Below are positions 1-5,651 of a DNA stretch of 8,756 nt, piece by piece. The stretch comes from Planctomycetota bacterium (GTDB lineage: Bacteria; Planctomycetota; Phycisphaerae; WQYP01), in the NCBI GenBank assembly GCA_021798635.1, contig JAJZGH010000215.1, positions 1 through 8,756 of the forward strand. The letters run 5' to 3'. The notes below the pieces were generated by a model. The model did not search any database. It had not been told where the DNA came from and saw only the letters and a list, made by a program, of their open reading frames with translations. The translations under genes and the position numbers were made by a program. The first letter of the stretch is position 1. The number at the start of each line of letters is the position of its first letter.

Positions 1-578
1 GCAGCATCCGCATTATCCCGGGGCATCATCCACATGGCGAAAACAAACGGCAGGCCCGTCAGCAATTTCCATTGCTCGCCCAGGTCAAGTTGAAATGGAT
101 AATCTTTTTCCGCCGGCGCCCCGTTGACCACCTTATCACCGATTAGTAGTAGCGTTTGTGCATCAGCCGGCGGCGGGTCGTACATATTGGCGGGCAATAG
201 TTCGGGAGCGCGGTTATAAAGTTCCCGCAAAATGACCTGTGCCAGAATAACACTGGTGTGGCTGTCGGTATCGGCATACAGATGCGTTATTTCATGCGCG
301 GGCACTTTGGAAAAAATCCGCACCGTCAGGGTTGGCCCGTTACAACAGATCGCACCGCCCGGGGAAAGTATCACTGGTACCGGGCAATTTTGATAATCGA
401 CGATCGGCATGAGGGCCGCATCCACTTGCCGGGCGGCCATCAGGTCCACCAGCCGCGCGGGAACCGCGAAGTGAACTTCCACGTCCGGCCGATCCACCAG
501 CGGATCAATCAGCGGCTTGGAATTCAGATAAGAAACGCACCCTACCACAAAACGTTTACCTGGAGCATATTGAGGCAC
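1..578 (-). CDS. mqnA: Chorismate dehydratase MqnA (partial, 3' end beyond window)
   Basis: MqnA converts chorismate to 3-enolpyruvoyl-benzoate, the first step of the futalosine pathway to menaquinone; it is a cytosolic enzyme with a periplasmic-binding-protein-like fold. Translation of the minus strand gives 192 residues before the window edge. Family hallmarks are VGCVSYLNSKPL (residues 12-23), the DTDSHTS stretch (104-109), LLIGD (144-148) and DLGEQW..LTGLPFVFAMW (165-183). The start is a GTG at 576-578, chosen because AGGAG lies 6 bases upstream and the conserved N-terminus begins a few residues later. The usual length is about 270-290 residues, so roughly a third is missing only because the window ends. 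No fluoride aptamer precedes it, so it is probably not part of the fluoride regulon, although it lies downstream of crcB on the same strand. Identity is confident. Confidence 0.93.
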   Translation of the reverse strand, partial: MPQYAPGKRFVVGCVSYLNSKPLIDPLVDRPDVEVHFAVPARLVDLMAARQVDAALMPIVDYQNCPVPVILSPGGAICCNGPTLTVRIFSKVPAHEITHLYADTDSHTSVILAQVILRELYNRAPELLPANMYDPPPADAQTLLLIGDKVVNGAPAEKDYPFQLDLGEQWKLLTGLPFVFAMWMMPRDNADA

Positions 579-625
579 GTACAACTCCTGTGTTTGCCGA
601 CATTAACAGTGGCAATAGTATTATG

Positions 626-683
626 CAGTATAAATCAGTATTGGGCAGTATTGGGCAGTATTAAATCAGTATTAAATCAGTAT
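626..683. repeat. Helically phased CAGTATT tandem repeats upstream of mqnA
   Basis: Six consecutive copies of a CAGTAT-starting unit are visible at 626, 636, 646, 656, 667 and 678, with periods of 10, 10, 10, 11 and 11 bases. The units alternate between CAGTATTGGG and CAGTATTAAAT forms. Read on the minus strand this is a run of AATACTG elements ending about 50 bases upstream of the mqnA GTG start, and it contains several TATACT/TAATACT strings that resemble -10 boxes. One repeat per DNA helical turn would suit cooperative binding of a regulator, but slippage-generated repeats are an equally simple reading. I cannot choose a promoter inside it. Confidence 0.7.
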
Positions 684-690
684 CCAGCGG

Positions 691-712
691 AAGCGATCCC
701 GCGCGGGGGCTT
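691..712. other. GC-rich hairpin after the DUF190 gene, possible terminator without U-tract
   Basis: AAGC (691-694) and GCTT (709-712) flank a CCC-GCGC-GGG core, giving an imperfect hairpin about 30-50 bases past the DUF190 stop codon. On neither strand is it followed by a clear run of T, so it is only a weak candidate for the end of the crcB transcript. Confidence 0.25.
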
Positions 713-740
713 AACAGGGGTACTCTTGAGTGAAAATAAT

Positions 741-1511
741 TTACGGTGCGGTTTTCTTCGCTTCATCGGCAGGATTATGGCGATACATGACAATGCGAAC
801 CTCTTCCATCGTGATCATGCCATCCCGCACCATGGTGTCCAGAAATGGCAGTAATTTTTCAATTTTGTCGCGGGCGTCCACAATTTCAATGACAATCGGC
901 AGGTCGGAGGACATTGCCAGCACACGATCATTATGGATCACACTGTTGGCACCAAACCCCATCGAGCCTTGCAACACGGTGGCCCCGCTGATGCCCAGTT
1001 CGCGTGCTTTCTTAACGATGGCCTCGTGAAGCGGTTGGCGTTCAAAGCTGTCAGATTCACCAATGAATATCCGCAACAAAACGCCGGTGGAATCGGTGTG
1101 CATGTTCAATACCCCTTGAATATCAGGCAATGTGCTTAAGGGTTTAATTCCGCTTAACAGTTGGCTCTGGTTGTGTGCTTCATGTTCGCCGGTACGGTAC
1201 ATCACCACACCGGCCCGTTCCAGTGTGGCCAAGCCGTGCTGCACAATTTTTAAGGAAATATCGCGAAGAAATGCCGTGATCTTATCGCCGTCATCCACGC
1301 ATTCAACAATGACTGGAGAATCTCCCACGAGTTTGAATTCGCTATGGCTTATAAGGCCGCGGGATCCAAAGCCCATGATGCCTCGTAACACCGTTACGCC
1401 TGACAGTTTATGCTTGGCCGCCTGCTGCACAACACGCTCATAAGCCGGTGCGAAATGATAAAGATCCGCACTTCGCATATAGAGTCGCAGGAGAACTTTT
1501 TCGCCGATCAT
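741..1511 (-). CDS. Tandem DUF190 (PII-like fold) protein
   Basis: The product is about 256 residues and consists of two DUF190 domains, whereas the usual family member is a single domain of about 110 residues. Domain 1 covers roughly residues 1-107, with GVTVLRGIMGFGSRG and SPVIVECVDDGDKI. Domain 2 covers about 140-246, with GATVLQGSMGFGANSVIH and LPIVIEIVDARDKI. Each ends in an MYR string (VVMYR, IVMYR). DUF190 proteins are recurrent neighbours of crcB and have a PII-like ferredoxin fold, so a ligand-sensing or channel-modulating role is plausible but unproven. I prefer the ATG at 1509-1511, with GGCGGA 7 bases upstream. A TTG at 1524-1526 would add five residues. It lies about 28 bases after the crcB stop, in the same transcript, and so should be fluoride-inducible through riboswitch 1. 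Confidence 0.9.
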   Translation of the reverse strand: MIGEKVLLRLYMRSADLYHFAPAYERVVQQAAKHKLSGVTVLRGIMGFGSRGLISHSEFKLVGDSPVIVECVDDGDKITAFLRDISLKIVQHGLATLERAGVVMYRTGEHEAHNQSQLLSGIKPLSTLPDIQGVLNMHTDSTGVLLRIFIGESDSFERQPLHEAIVKKARELGISGATVLQGSMGFGANSVIHNDRVLAMSSDLPIVIEIVDARDKIEKLLPFLDTMVRDGMITMEEVRIVMYRHNPADEAKKTAP

Positions 1512-1539
1512 TTGTTTATCCGCCAATATACATCCGTCA

Positions 1540-1926
1540 CTAACTCATGCGCTGACCAAGAATAACACCCAGGCGCACCGCGATGATGCCAATCATGACG
1601 CTGCCAAGAATGTAGAGCATTCCGCGAACCGCCTGCCCTTCACTTAGCATTCGATCCGATTCAAACATATACGTTGAAAAGGTGGTGTAGGCACCCACGA
1701 AACCCACGGCAATGCCCAGGCGGATCGGATCGGGAATATTCATCCGGGGTTGGGCCCAGGTCAGAAACCATCCGAGAATGAAACATCCGGTGATATTGAT
1801 GAAAAATGTGCCAAATGGGAACAGTGCAGAGAACCGACCGAACAGCCGGGCGATACCATAACGGGCCATGGCACCAAAGAATCCGAAAGCCCCGATCGAC
1901 AGCCAAATCAAAACTGCTTTTTTCAC
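1540..1926 (-). CDS. crcB: Fluoride ion channel CrcB/Fluc
   Basis: CrcB/Fluc forms a dual-topology dimeric channel in the inner membrane that lets fluoride leave the cell. The protein is 128 residues, the normal length, with four hydrophobic segments. Visible motifs are GAMARY (18-23), FGTFFINITGCFILGW (38-53) with the pore Asn at 44, and GFVGAYTTFSTY (75-86). In the last motif the first Phe of the usual GGFTTFSTF is Tyr (residue 80), while the second Phe (83) is kept. The start is GTG at 1924-1926, with AGGA 8 bases upstream. The longer reading from ATG 1992 would run through the riboswitch terminator and its U-tract, encoding an implausible RGFFVFV string. ATG 1935 has no room for a ribosome site. 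It is the first gene after riboswitch 1, and a DUF190 gene follows. Confidence 0.95.
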   Translation of the reverse strand: MKKAVLIWLSIGAFGFFGAMARYGIARLFGRFSALFPFGTFFINITGCFILGWFLTWAQPRMNIPDPIRLGIAVGFVGAYTTFSTYMFESDRMLSEGQAVRGMLYILGSVMIGIIAVRLGVILGQRMS

Positions 1927-1956
1927 GCCGTACATCCTGCCATGGATCACGAAAAC

Positions 1957-1988
1957 AAAAAAACCCCGATGGATTATCTCCGCCGAGG
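1957..1988 (-). terminator. Intrinsic terminator of riboswitch 1 expression platform
   Basis: In the RNA, GACCUCG (1990-1984) can pair with CGGGGUU (1968-1962), with an inner GGA/UCC stem (1981-1979 with 1973-1971) and a GAUAA loop. The next transcribed bases are a run of seven U (1963-1957). This sits between the fluoride aptamer and the crcB start, as expected for a transcription-terminating riboswitch that is relieved by fluoride. Confidence 0.65.
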
Positions 1989-2003
1989 TCACAACAATAA
2001 TCC
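1971..2003 (-). promoter_or_regulatory. Candidate antiterminator stem of riboswitch 1
   Basis: GGAUUAU (2003-1997) is perfectly complementary to AUAAUCC (1977-1971), a 7-bp stem that encloses the 5' arm of the terminator and consumes its inner 3' strand. It is therefore mutually exclusive with the terminator hairpin. How the aptamer state is passed to this stem is not obvious; a small hairpin, GCGA-AUGAAG-UCGC, lies in between. Confidence 0.45.
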
Positions 2004-2019
2004 CAGCGACTTCATTCGC

Positions 2020-2072
2020 CAGGAGTCATCAGTTCCGGAAAACCGGAACGGTTCAGGTGAACTCCATCACCC
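2020..2072 (-). promoter_or_regulatory. Fluoride riboswitch 1 (crcB motif), upstream of crcB
   Basis: The aptamer fits the crcB-motif fold base by base. P1 is GGUG/CACC (2071-2068 with 2059-2056), followed by the loop A-U-G-GAGUU. The second stem is a perfect 7-bp GUUCCGG/CCGGAAC (2049-2043 with 2038-2032) with a UUUU loop. The conserved 3' strand CUGAUGACUCCU spans 2032-2021. The pseudoknot pairs GGAGUU (2065-2060) with GACUCC (2027-2022). In Thermotoga petrophila numbering the key bases A6, U7, G8, U38, A40, U41, G42 and U48 are all present. It is followed by a terminator and crcB. Confidence 0.95.
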
Positions 2073-2086
2073 TTAAACACAGAGAC

Positions 2087-2116
2087 ATATTAGCCGATGA
2101 CGCGCCTCAACGTCAA
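2087..2116 (-). promoter_or_regulatory. Sigma70-type promoter of crcB-DUF190 unit
   Basis: On the minus strand TTGACG (2116-2111) and TAATAT (2092-2087) are separated by 18 bases, each close to consensus. Transcription would begin near 2080, about 8 bases before aptamer 1, exactly where a riboswitch leader should start. Confidence 0.75.
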
Positions 2117-2178
2117 ATCTCGCCAACATCTCGCCAAAGTTCCACGGGACGCAGAGTTTCGTAACGCGGCAGTCCGAC

Positions 2179-2206
2179 TTAAAACGTCACGGCGTTCTCC
2201 CGTGAG
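2179..2206 (-). terminator. Weak terminator candidate at end of MutS-like operon
   Basis: CACGG and CCGTG flank a 7-base loop that overlaps the stop codon of the second MutS-like gene, followed by ACGTTTTAAG with only four T. It is a modest candidate; read-through toward the crcB unit on the same strand is possible. Confidence 0.3.
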
Positions 2207-3752
2207 TGCTGCCCCCCACGGTCAACGGCTCCATTTTTCCGCCGCCGGCGATCTCATGTCCGCCAAATATCCGCTCATACAGATCAGCGCCGAAACTTGT
2301 CTGCAAAGGTTGGCCGGGAAGCAGCTTAAAGGGGCGTGAGCCATCAGTTCCTCTTTCGGCCTTGAGAAACAGGACGTTGCTCTCCGGGCCTTTCCAGAAA
2401 CTACTGGCAAATTCGTATAAATGTGTGATGAAGAAAACTTTCACGTGAGCCTCCAACAGCGCGTTGACAATCTGTCTGGCGATTTCGGATCCCTCCAGTT
2501 CATTGGTCGCCGCGAAAGATTCATTAAACAGCAGTATCGAATTTGGAACCAGCATATCGGCGATATGACTCATACGGGAAAGTTCCTCGGCAAATTTTCC
2601 GCTGGCCATGGTGGCGTCTTCTTCATGTTTGTAATGGGTGAACAGACCGCCGCATATCTCCGCTTCAAACGCTTCCGCTGTCACAAACATCCCCGCCTGC
2701 ATCATGAGCTGGGCCACGCCGATGCCACGCAGAAAAGTTGTTTTGCCACCCTGATTGGCACCGGTGATGATCACAAGACTTATTCCATCGGCGTCTAAAC
2801 CATTCCCGACCACGTTTCGGCCTGTGTGCAGGATCAGACAAATATCGCATAAGGACACCGCTTGACGGATTGCTGATCCGATTGCTGCGGGAGCGGGAAA
2901 ACATACCGGCACCTCCATTGCCGCAAGTTTGCGGTGCAGGTTCACGCAGCCCAGATAAAACGCCAACTCGGTTTGCAGCGTGACAAAAAAACTCTGGATG
3001 TGGTCGGCCGACTGTGCCACCGCATTGGCCACCTGATTGATCCCCCGATCCCGCAGGTCGGAAAATGCCCTGGCCCCCGCCTCATCGCGTGGATGAATGC
3101 GAATGGTCAGGGCACGCGGCTTTTTGGAAAACAGACGGCCCAGCCAGGACCGGCGCGGATCCGGGGTTTTGCGTAATACGTAATGGATTCCCTGATTTTC
3201 GTCCCCCAATCCGGCGCTTACCAGAACACCCCGCCTGAATTGAAGATCCTGGAGATCATTTTTAATCCGGCCCGAATATTCTTCCGTTAATTCTGTTTTT
3301 ATTTGGTCAAATAGAGCCTTAAATCCCTCTGAATTAAAGGCGTCAGAATGGCCATCCGCCAAGCCTCTCAACCTGTCAAGCAGACCGGTTAACATCCGCA
3401 AATGGCCAATTGCGTCTGATAAAATGCCGCCGGGATACCGGCTGAAAATCCCCAACCAATGCTGTTGCTTGCTGTCGGTGGCTTCGCGTGCCAGATCATA
3501 AATACATTTGACAACGGGATAGTGCCGCAGACAATCCTGCAGAACCGCCTGGCGGTAAAGGATCGTTTCCAGATCATTATATACGCCGGTTACAATGGCC
3601 TGTCGGGCTGCCTGATATACGAATTCATCACCAGCGGCCATGGCCTCAAACAAAATGGGCAACTCCAGATCCCGCGTCAAAGCATCTTCATTGGGCGGCT
3701 TTTTTTCTCCGGCATGGAGGTCACGATCACGGAACATCAAATGCACTTTCAC
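2187..3752 (-). CDS. Short MutS-like ATPase B (MutS core/ATPase domains only)
   Basis: The product is 521 residues, with a C-terminal MutS-family ABC ATPase. Walker A is TGANQGGKTT (about 330-339), the signature region is ASGKFAEEL (383-391), Walker B is SILLFNE (405-411), the D-loop is AATN (414-417) and the H-loop is ITHLYEF with His 444. The N-terminal half is helical, like a MutS core/lever region. There is no recognisable mismatch-binding domain with its Phe-x-Glu motif, and no Smr or nuclease domain, so classical mismatch repair is unlikely. The Walker B Asp is replaced by Asn (FNE instead of LDE). I chose the GTG at 3750-3752: GGAGG sits 8 bases upstream, and the start overlaps the previous stop as GTGA. 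The ATG at 3776 would give 529 residues with no good ribosome site. It probably acts with the preceding ATPase A. Confidence 0.85.
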   Translation of the reverse strand: MKVHLMFRDRDLHAGEKKPPNEDALTRDLELPILFEAMAAGDEFVYQAARQAIVTGVYNDLETILYRQAVLQDCLRHYPVVKCIYDLAREATDSKQQHWLGIFSRYPGGILSDAIGHLRMLTGLLDRLRGLADGHSDAFNSEGFKALFDQIKTELTEEYSGRIKNDLQDLQFRRGVLVSAGLGDENQGIHYVLRKTPDPRRSWLGRLFSKKPRALTIRIHPRDEAGARAFSDLRDRGINQVANAVAQSADHIQSFFVTLQTELAFYLGCVNLHRKLAAMEVPVCFPAPAAIGSAIRQAVSLCDICLILHTGRNVVGNGLDADGISLVIITGANQGGKTTFLRGIGVAQLMMQAGMFVTAEAFEAEICGGLFTHYKHEEDATMASGKFAEELSRMSHIADMLVPNSILLFNESFAATNELEGSEIARQIVNALLEAHVKVFFITHLYEFASSFWKGPESNVLFLKAERGTDGSRPFKLLPGQPLQTSFGADLYERIFGGHEIAGGGKMEPLTVGGSTHGRTP

Positions 3753-5299
3753 GGATTGAGCCTCCGGCTGAGCCATTGGTAAGTTACCCGATGCTTCTCG
3801 GCAATTGCCAAGGCATAGGCCAGTCCGTCTGCGGGCTTTCTTTCGATGCGATACGTGCGCAATACCGGATTTTCGGTCACGATAGCCGCGACCATGCTGA
3901 CGGTTTTCTCATTCAATCGTGAAAGTTCATCGAGAAATGTCACACAAACGCCCAGAACATCAAGTTCAGATAGACGTTGCATGATCTTTTTACCCAGATA
4001 CAGCCCGTCCTCCACGCTGGTAGAGGAGAATATTTCGTTCATGATGATAATACTGCTCCCCGTGGCCTCCTGAAGAATCCGATGAATCCGGATCAGATCA
4101 TCCTGCAGCTTACCATGCAGTGTTGCGATATCTTCTGTTTTTTCAAAATGGGTAAACAGACGGTCACAGAGAAAAATGCGAGCCTCGGCCCCGGGAACCG
4201 GATATCCAAGGCTTGCCAGATAATGCAACTGCCCGAACATGCGGGCAAAGGTCGTCTTTCCGCCCTGGTTCGGCCCGGAAATAACACATATTCTTTCGCA
4301 GCCCTTCAGGCTGAAATCATTGCGGACAACCATGGAGCCTTCGCGGATAAGTTTCCCGGCCAGCGCCAAATCAAATGTTTCACGGCCGCTTATATGCTTA
4401 TCCGTGGCTGAAACATCGGGATAGCAGAACTGCAATCCTGCCCGTTTGAATACTTCGGCGTATTCGTGAAAGGCCACGTAAAACTGTATCTCCCGGTCAA
4501 ACACAACAATCACATCATCGAGAAAATCGACGTGTTTTGCGCAGAAAAGATCCAGGGATTTGAATACATCAGGGTTCAGCGCCGCCACCCGGTCCAGTAT
4601 CTGCGCTTCAATATGATTCATGCCCGAGGAATCCGGTAGTTTGACTTTATAATCCTTGGCCGCACCTTGCTTGAACTTCTCGAATGTCTTCTCAATGACT
4701 TCACCATAGTCAATGTCGGAATCATCATTTCGCACGGTGATCCAGCCGTCACCAAGCACCAGGCTATACTTGATGGCGGAAAGGTCGGTACGCAGTTGTG
4801 CTGAATGGCGGCCAAGCGTTTCGAAGTCACCGGAATGCAAATATTGCTGCAGATACGTATAGAACGCCCGAAGGCCGGGTGAATTTACCCCGGTCTCATG
4901 CAGATCGCGGCACAGCTGTAACACCGCACGGCAGTAAATTTCGACAGCGTGCAGAAAATAGCCCTGTTGATAGTACTTGTAGGTTGGTTTTTGCCATGCC
5001 GCAAGATGCATACGCACAGAACGCATCTGCTGCGAAAATGATTTGATGCCCGTAAAAAGAGAGTGATTTTCAAGTTCAAGCATAACCGCTTGACGATACC
5101 GCACTTGGGCGGGATTGGTCAGGCGCGTGTAATAAAGTGGAAGAAGATTATATTCTTCGCGTCCGGATGTAATGGCACCAACAATTTGGTCGAGATTCAG
5201 ATCACGGAAATACGCCGGTGGCTCAATTGTTATCGGGGTGCGTTCGTCGTTCGATGGCTCAAAGAGAATGCTGCGGAAGTTCGTGGGTAAATTCTGCAT
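3749..5299 (-). CDS. Short MutS-like ATPase A, with degenerate ATPase motifs
   Basis: The product is 516 residues of the same build as its neighbour: a helical N-terminal half and a MutS-type ATPase at about 335-500. Walker A is intact, SGPNQGGKTT (341-350). Other positions depart from the family: the signature serine region reads LHGKLQDDL (394-402), Walker B is IIIMNE with Asn 421 for Asp, the D-loop is SSTS (425-428), and the H-loop histidine is Phe 455 (VTFLDEL). It looks like the less active half of a pair whose partner keeps the signature Ser and the His. No mismatch-recognition domain is seen. The start is ATG 5297-5299 with GGUGG 6 bases upstream, 30 bases after fluoride aptamer 2. 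Gene B follows through a GTGA overlap, which suggests stoichiometric synthesis and a hetero-oligomer. The cellular role is unknown. Confidence 0.85.
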   Translation of the reverse strand: MQNLPTNFRSILFEPSNDERTPITIEPPAYFRDLNLDQIVGAITSGREEYNLLPLYYTRLTNPAQVRYRQAVMLELENHSLFTGIKSFSQQMRSVRMHLAAWQKPTYKYYQQGYFLHAVEIYCRAVLQLCRDLHETGVNSPGLRAFYTYLQQYLHSGDFETLGRHSAQLRTDLSAIKYSLVLGDGWITVRNDDSDIDYGEVIEKTFEKFKQGAAKDYKVKLPDSSGMNHIEAQILDRVAALNPDVFKSLDLFCAKHVDFLDDVIVVFDREIQFYVAFHEYAEVFKRAGLQFCYPDVSATDKHISGRETFDLALAGKLIREGSMVVRNDFSLKGCERICVISGPNQGGKTTFARMFGQLHYLASLGYPVPGAEARIFLCDRLFTHFEKTEDIATLHGKLQDDLIRIHRILQEATGSSIIIMNEIFSSTSVEDGLYLGKKIMQRLSELDVLGVCVTFLDELSRLNEKTVSMVAAIVTENPVLRTYRIERKPADGLAYALAIAEKHRVTYQWLSRRLNP

Positions 5300-5307
5300 G
5301 GCCGGCC

Positions 5308-5331
5308 ACCGATCCTGAAGTCAGTTTCGGT
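5308..5331 (-). promoter_or_regulatory. Possible ribosome-site sequestering hairpin of riboswitch 2
   Basis: ACCGA (5331-5327) can pair with UCGGU (5312-5308), with an inner CUG/CAG stem. The 5' arm uses the last two bases of the aptamer and the 3' arm takes the GGU of the GGUGG ribosome site of MutS-like gene A. No U-tract is present, so translational control is favoured. This is inference from pairing only. Confidence 0.35.
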
Positions 5332-5388
5332 AGGAGTCATCAGCGCGGCCTGCGAAGTAGCCCGCATTTTCGGCGAACTCCATCGCCG
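5330..5388 (-). promoter_or_regulatory. Fluoride riboswitch 2 (crcB motif), upstream of MutS-like pair
   Basis: P1 is CGGCG/CGCCG (5388-5384 with 5375-5371), enclosing the loop A-U-G-GAGUU. A GC-rich second stem spans about 5364-5343 and includes GCG/CGC and GGC/GCC with one bulged G. The 3' strand is CUGAUGACUCCUAC (5343-5330). The pseudoknot pairs GGAGUU (5381-5376) with GACUCC (5338-5333). A6, U7, G8, U38, A40, U41, G42 and U48 all match the known fluoride-binding core. The first start codon is 30 bases downstream. Confidence 0.95.
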
Positions 5389-5389
5389 A

Positions 5390-5409
5390 GTGACGAAAAC
5401 GTTCGTCAC
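5390..5409. repeat. Perfect 8-bp inverted repeat at the start of the MutS-like transcript
   Basis: GTGACGAA and TTCGTCAC are perfect complements around a 4-base centre. The element lies between the -10 box (5413-5418) and aptamer 2, so it covers the expected transcription start. It could be an operator or a 5' stabilising RNA hairpin directly abutting aptamer P1. Confidence 0.6.
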
Positions 5410-5412
5410 ATG

Positions 5413-5441
5413 ATTACAACTATATCTGTTTCACGTGCCAA
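5413..5441 (-). promoter_or_regulatory. Sigma70-type promoter of MutS-like operon
   Basis: On the minus strand TTGGCA (5441-5436) and TGTAAT (5418-5413) each match consensus at five of six bases and have the optimal 17-base spacer. The start site would be near 5406, just ahead of riboswitch 2. Confidence 0.7.
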
Positions 5442-5450
5442 AGCAAATTG

Positions 5451-5478
5451 GCCCGGTTGAATTGATACTCCGCCGGGC
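5451..5478. repeat. GCCCGG/CCGGGC inverted repeat between divergent promoters
   Basis: Two 6-bp arms (5451-5456 and 5473-5478) are separated by 16 bases and placed between the leftward -35 box (5441) and the rightward -35 box (5501). It could be a shared operator, though chance is not excluded for arms this short. Confidence 0.3.
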
Positions 5479-5500
5479 GTCGTCGTTTCAACTGACTGAT

Positions 5501-5529
5501 TTGACTATTAGATAATCCGGGGATATTGT
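5501..5529 (+). promoter_or_regulatory. Sigma70-type promoter of phosphoesterase-enolase-hyf unit
   Basis: TTGACT (5501-5506) and TATTGT (5524-5529) are spaced by 17 bases. The start site would be near 5536, about 5 bases before aptamer 3. The -10 box is weaker than the -35 box. Confidence 0.65.
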
Positions 5530-5540
5530 CCATACATCGC

Positions 5541-5594
5541 AGGTGGTGGAGTCCGCCTTGAAACCGCTTCTGTTCTGGAAGCCAATGACTCCTG
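5541..5594 (+). promoter_or_regulatory. Variant fluoride riboswitch 3 (crcB motif), upstream of phosphoesterase-enolase
   Basis: The fold is AGGUG/CGCCU P1 (5541-5545 with 5554-5558), loop G-U-G-GAGUC, a second stem GCUUC/GAAGC (5566-5570 with 5578-5582), and a 3' strand CCAAUGACUCCU (5582-5593). The pseudoknot GGAGUC (5548-5553) with GACUCC (5587-5592) is fully Watson-Crick, better than in the other two copies. Relative to them, position 6 is G instead of A, 38 is C instead of U and 39 is A instead of G. U7, G8, A40, U41, G42 and U48 are kept. It lies right after a promoter and 58 bases before the first start codon. The freed 3' strand CUCCU (5589-5593) could pair with the AGGGG ribosome site (5642-5646), suggesting translational control. 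Confidence 0.85.
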
Positions 5595-5651
5595 AGGCAT
5601 GGTTTGGCTGTGCTCAGGTTGGTGAATTGGTCCAAGGGAACAGGGGTGTCC

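Noticed and set aside
258..854. 198-codon open frame on the plus strand across the mqnA start
   Set aside because: It is antisense to mqnA and runs through the phased repeat region into the 3' end of the DUF190 gene; its protein has no recognisable family and is His/Arg-rich, as shadow frames often are.
1927..1992. Extended N-terminus of CrcB from ATG 1992
   Set aside because: These codons lie in the riboswitch terminator and U-tract, and the peptide does not resemble any CrcB N-terminus; GTG 1926 has a good ribosome site.
2187..5299. Classical mismatch-repair MutS, or MutS2, identity for the two ATPases
   Set aside because: Both are about 520 residues and lack the N-terminal mismatch-binding domain and the Smr domain; the Walker B and H-loop differ from MutS1 and MutS2.
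5604..5651. Extended N-terminus of the phosphoesterase from TTG 5604
   Set aside because: It lies in the leader just past the aptamer, and the conserved MRIMLISDVH start at 5652 has AGGGG upstream.
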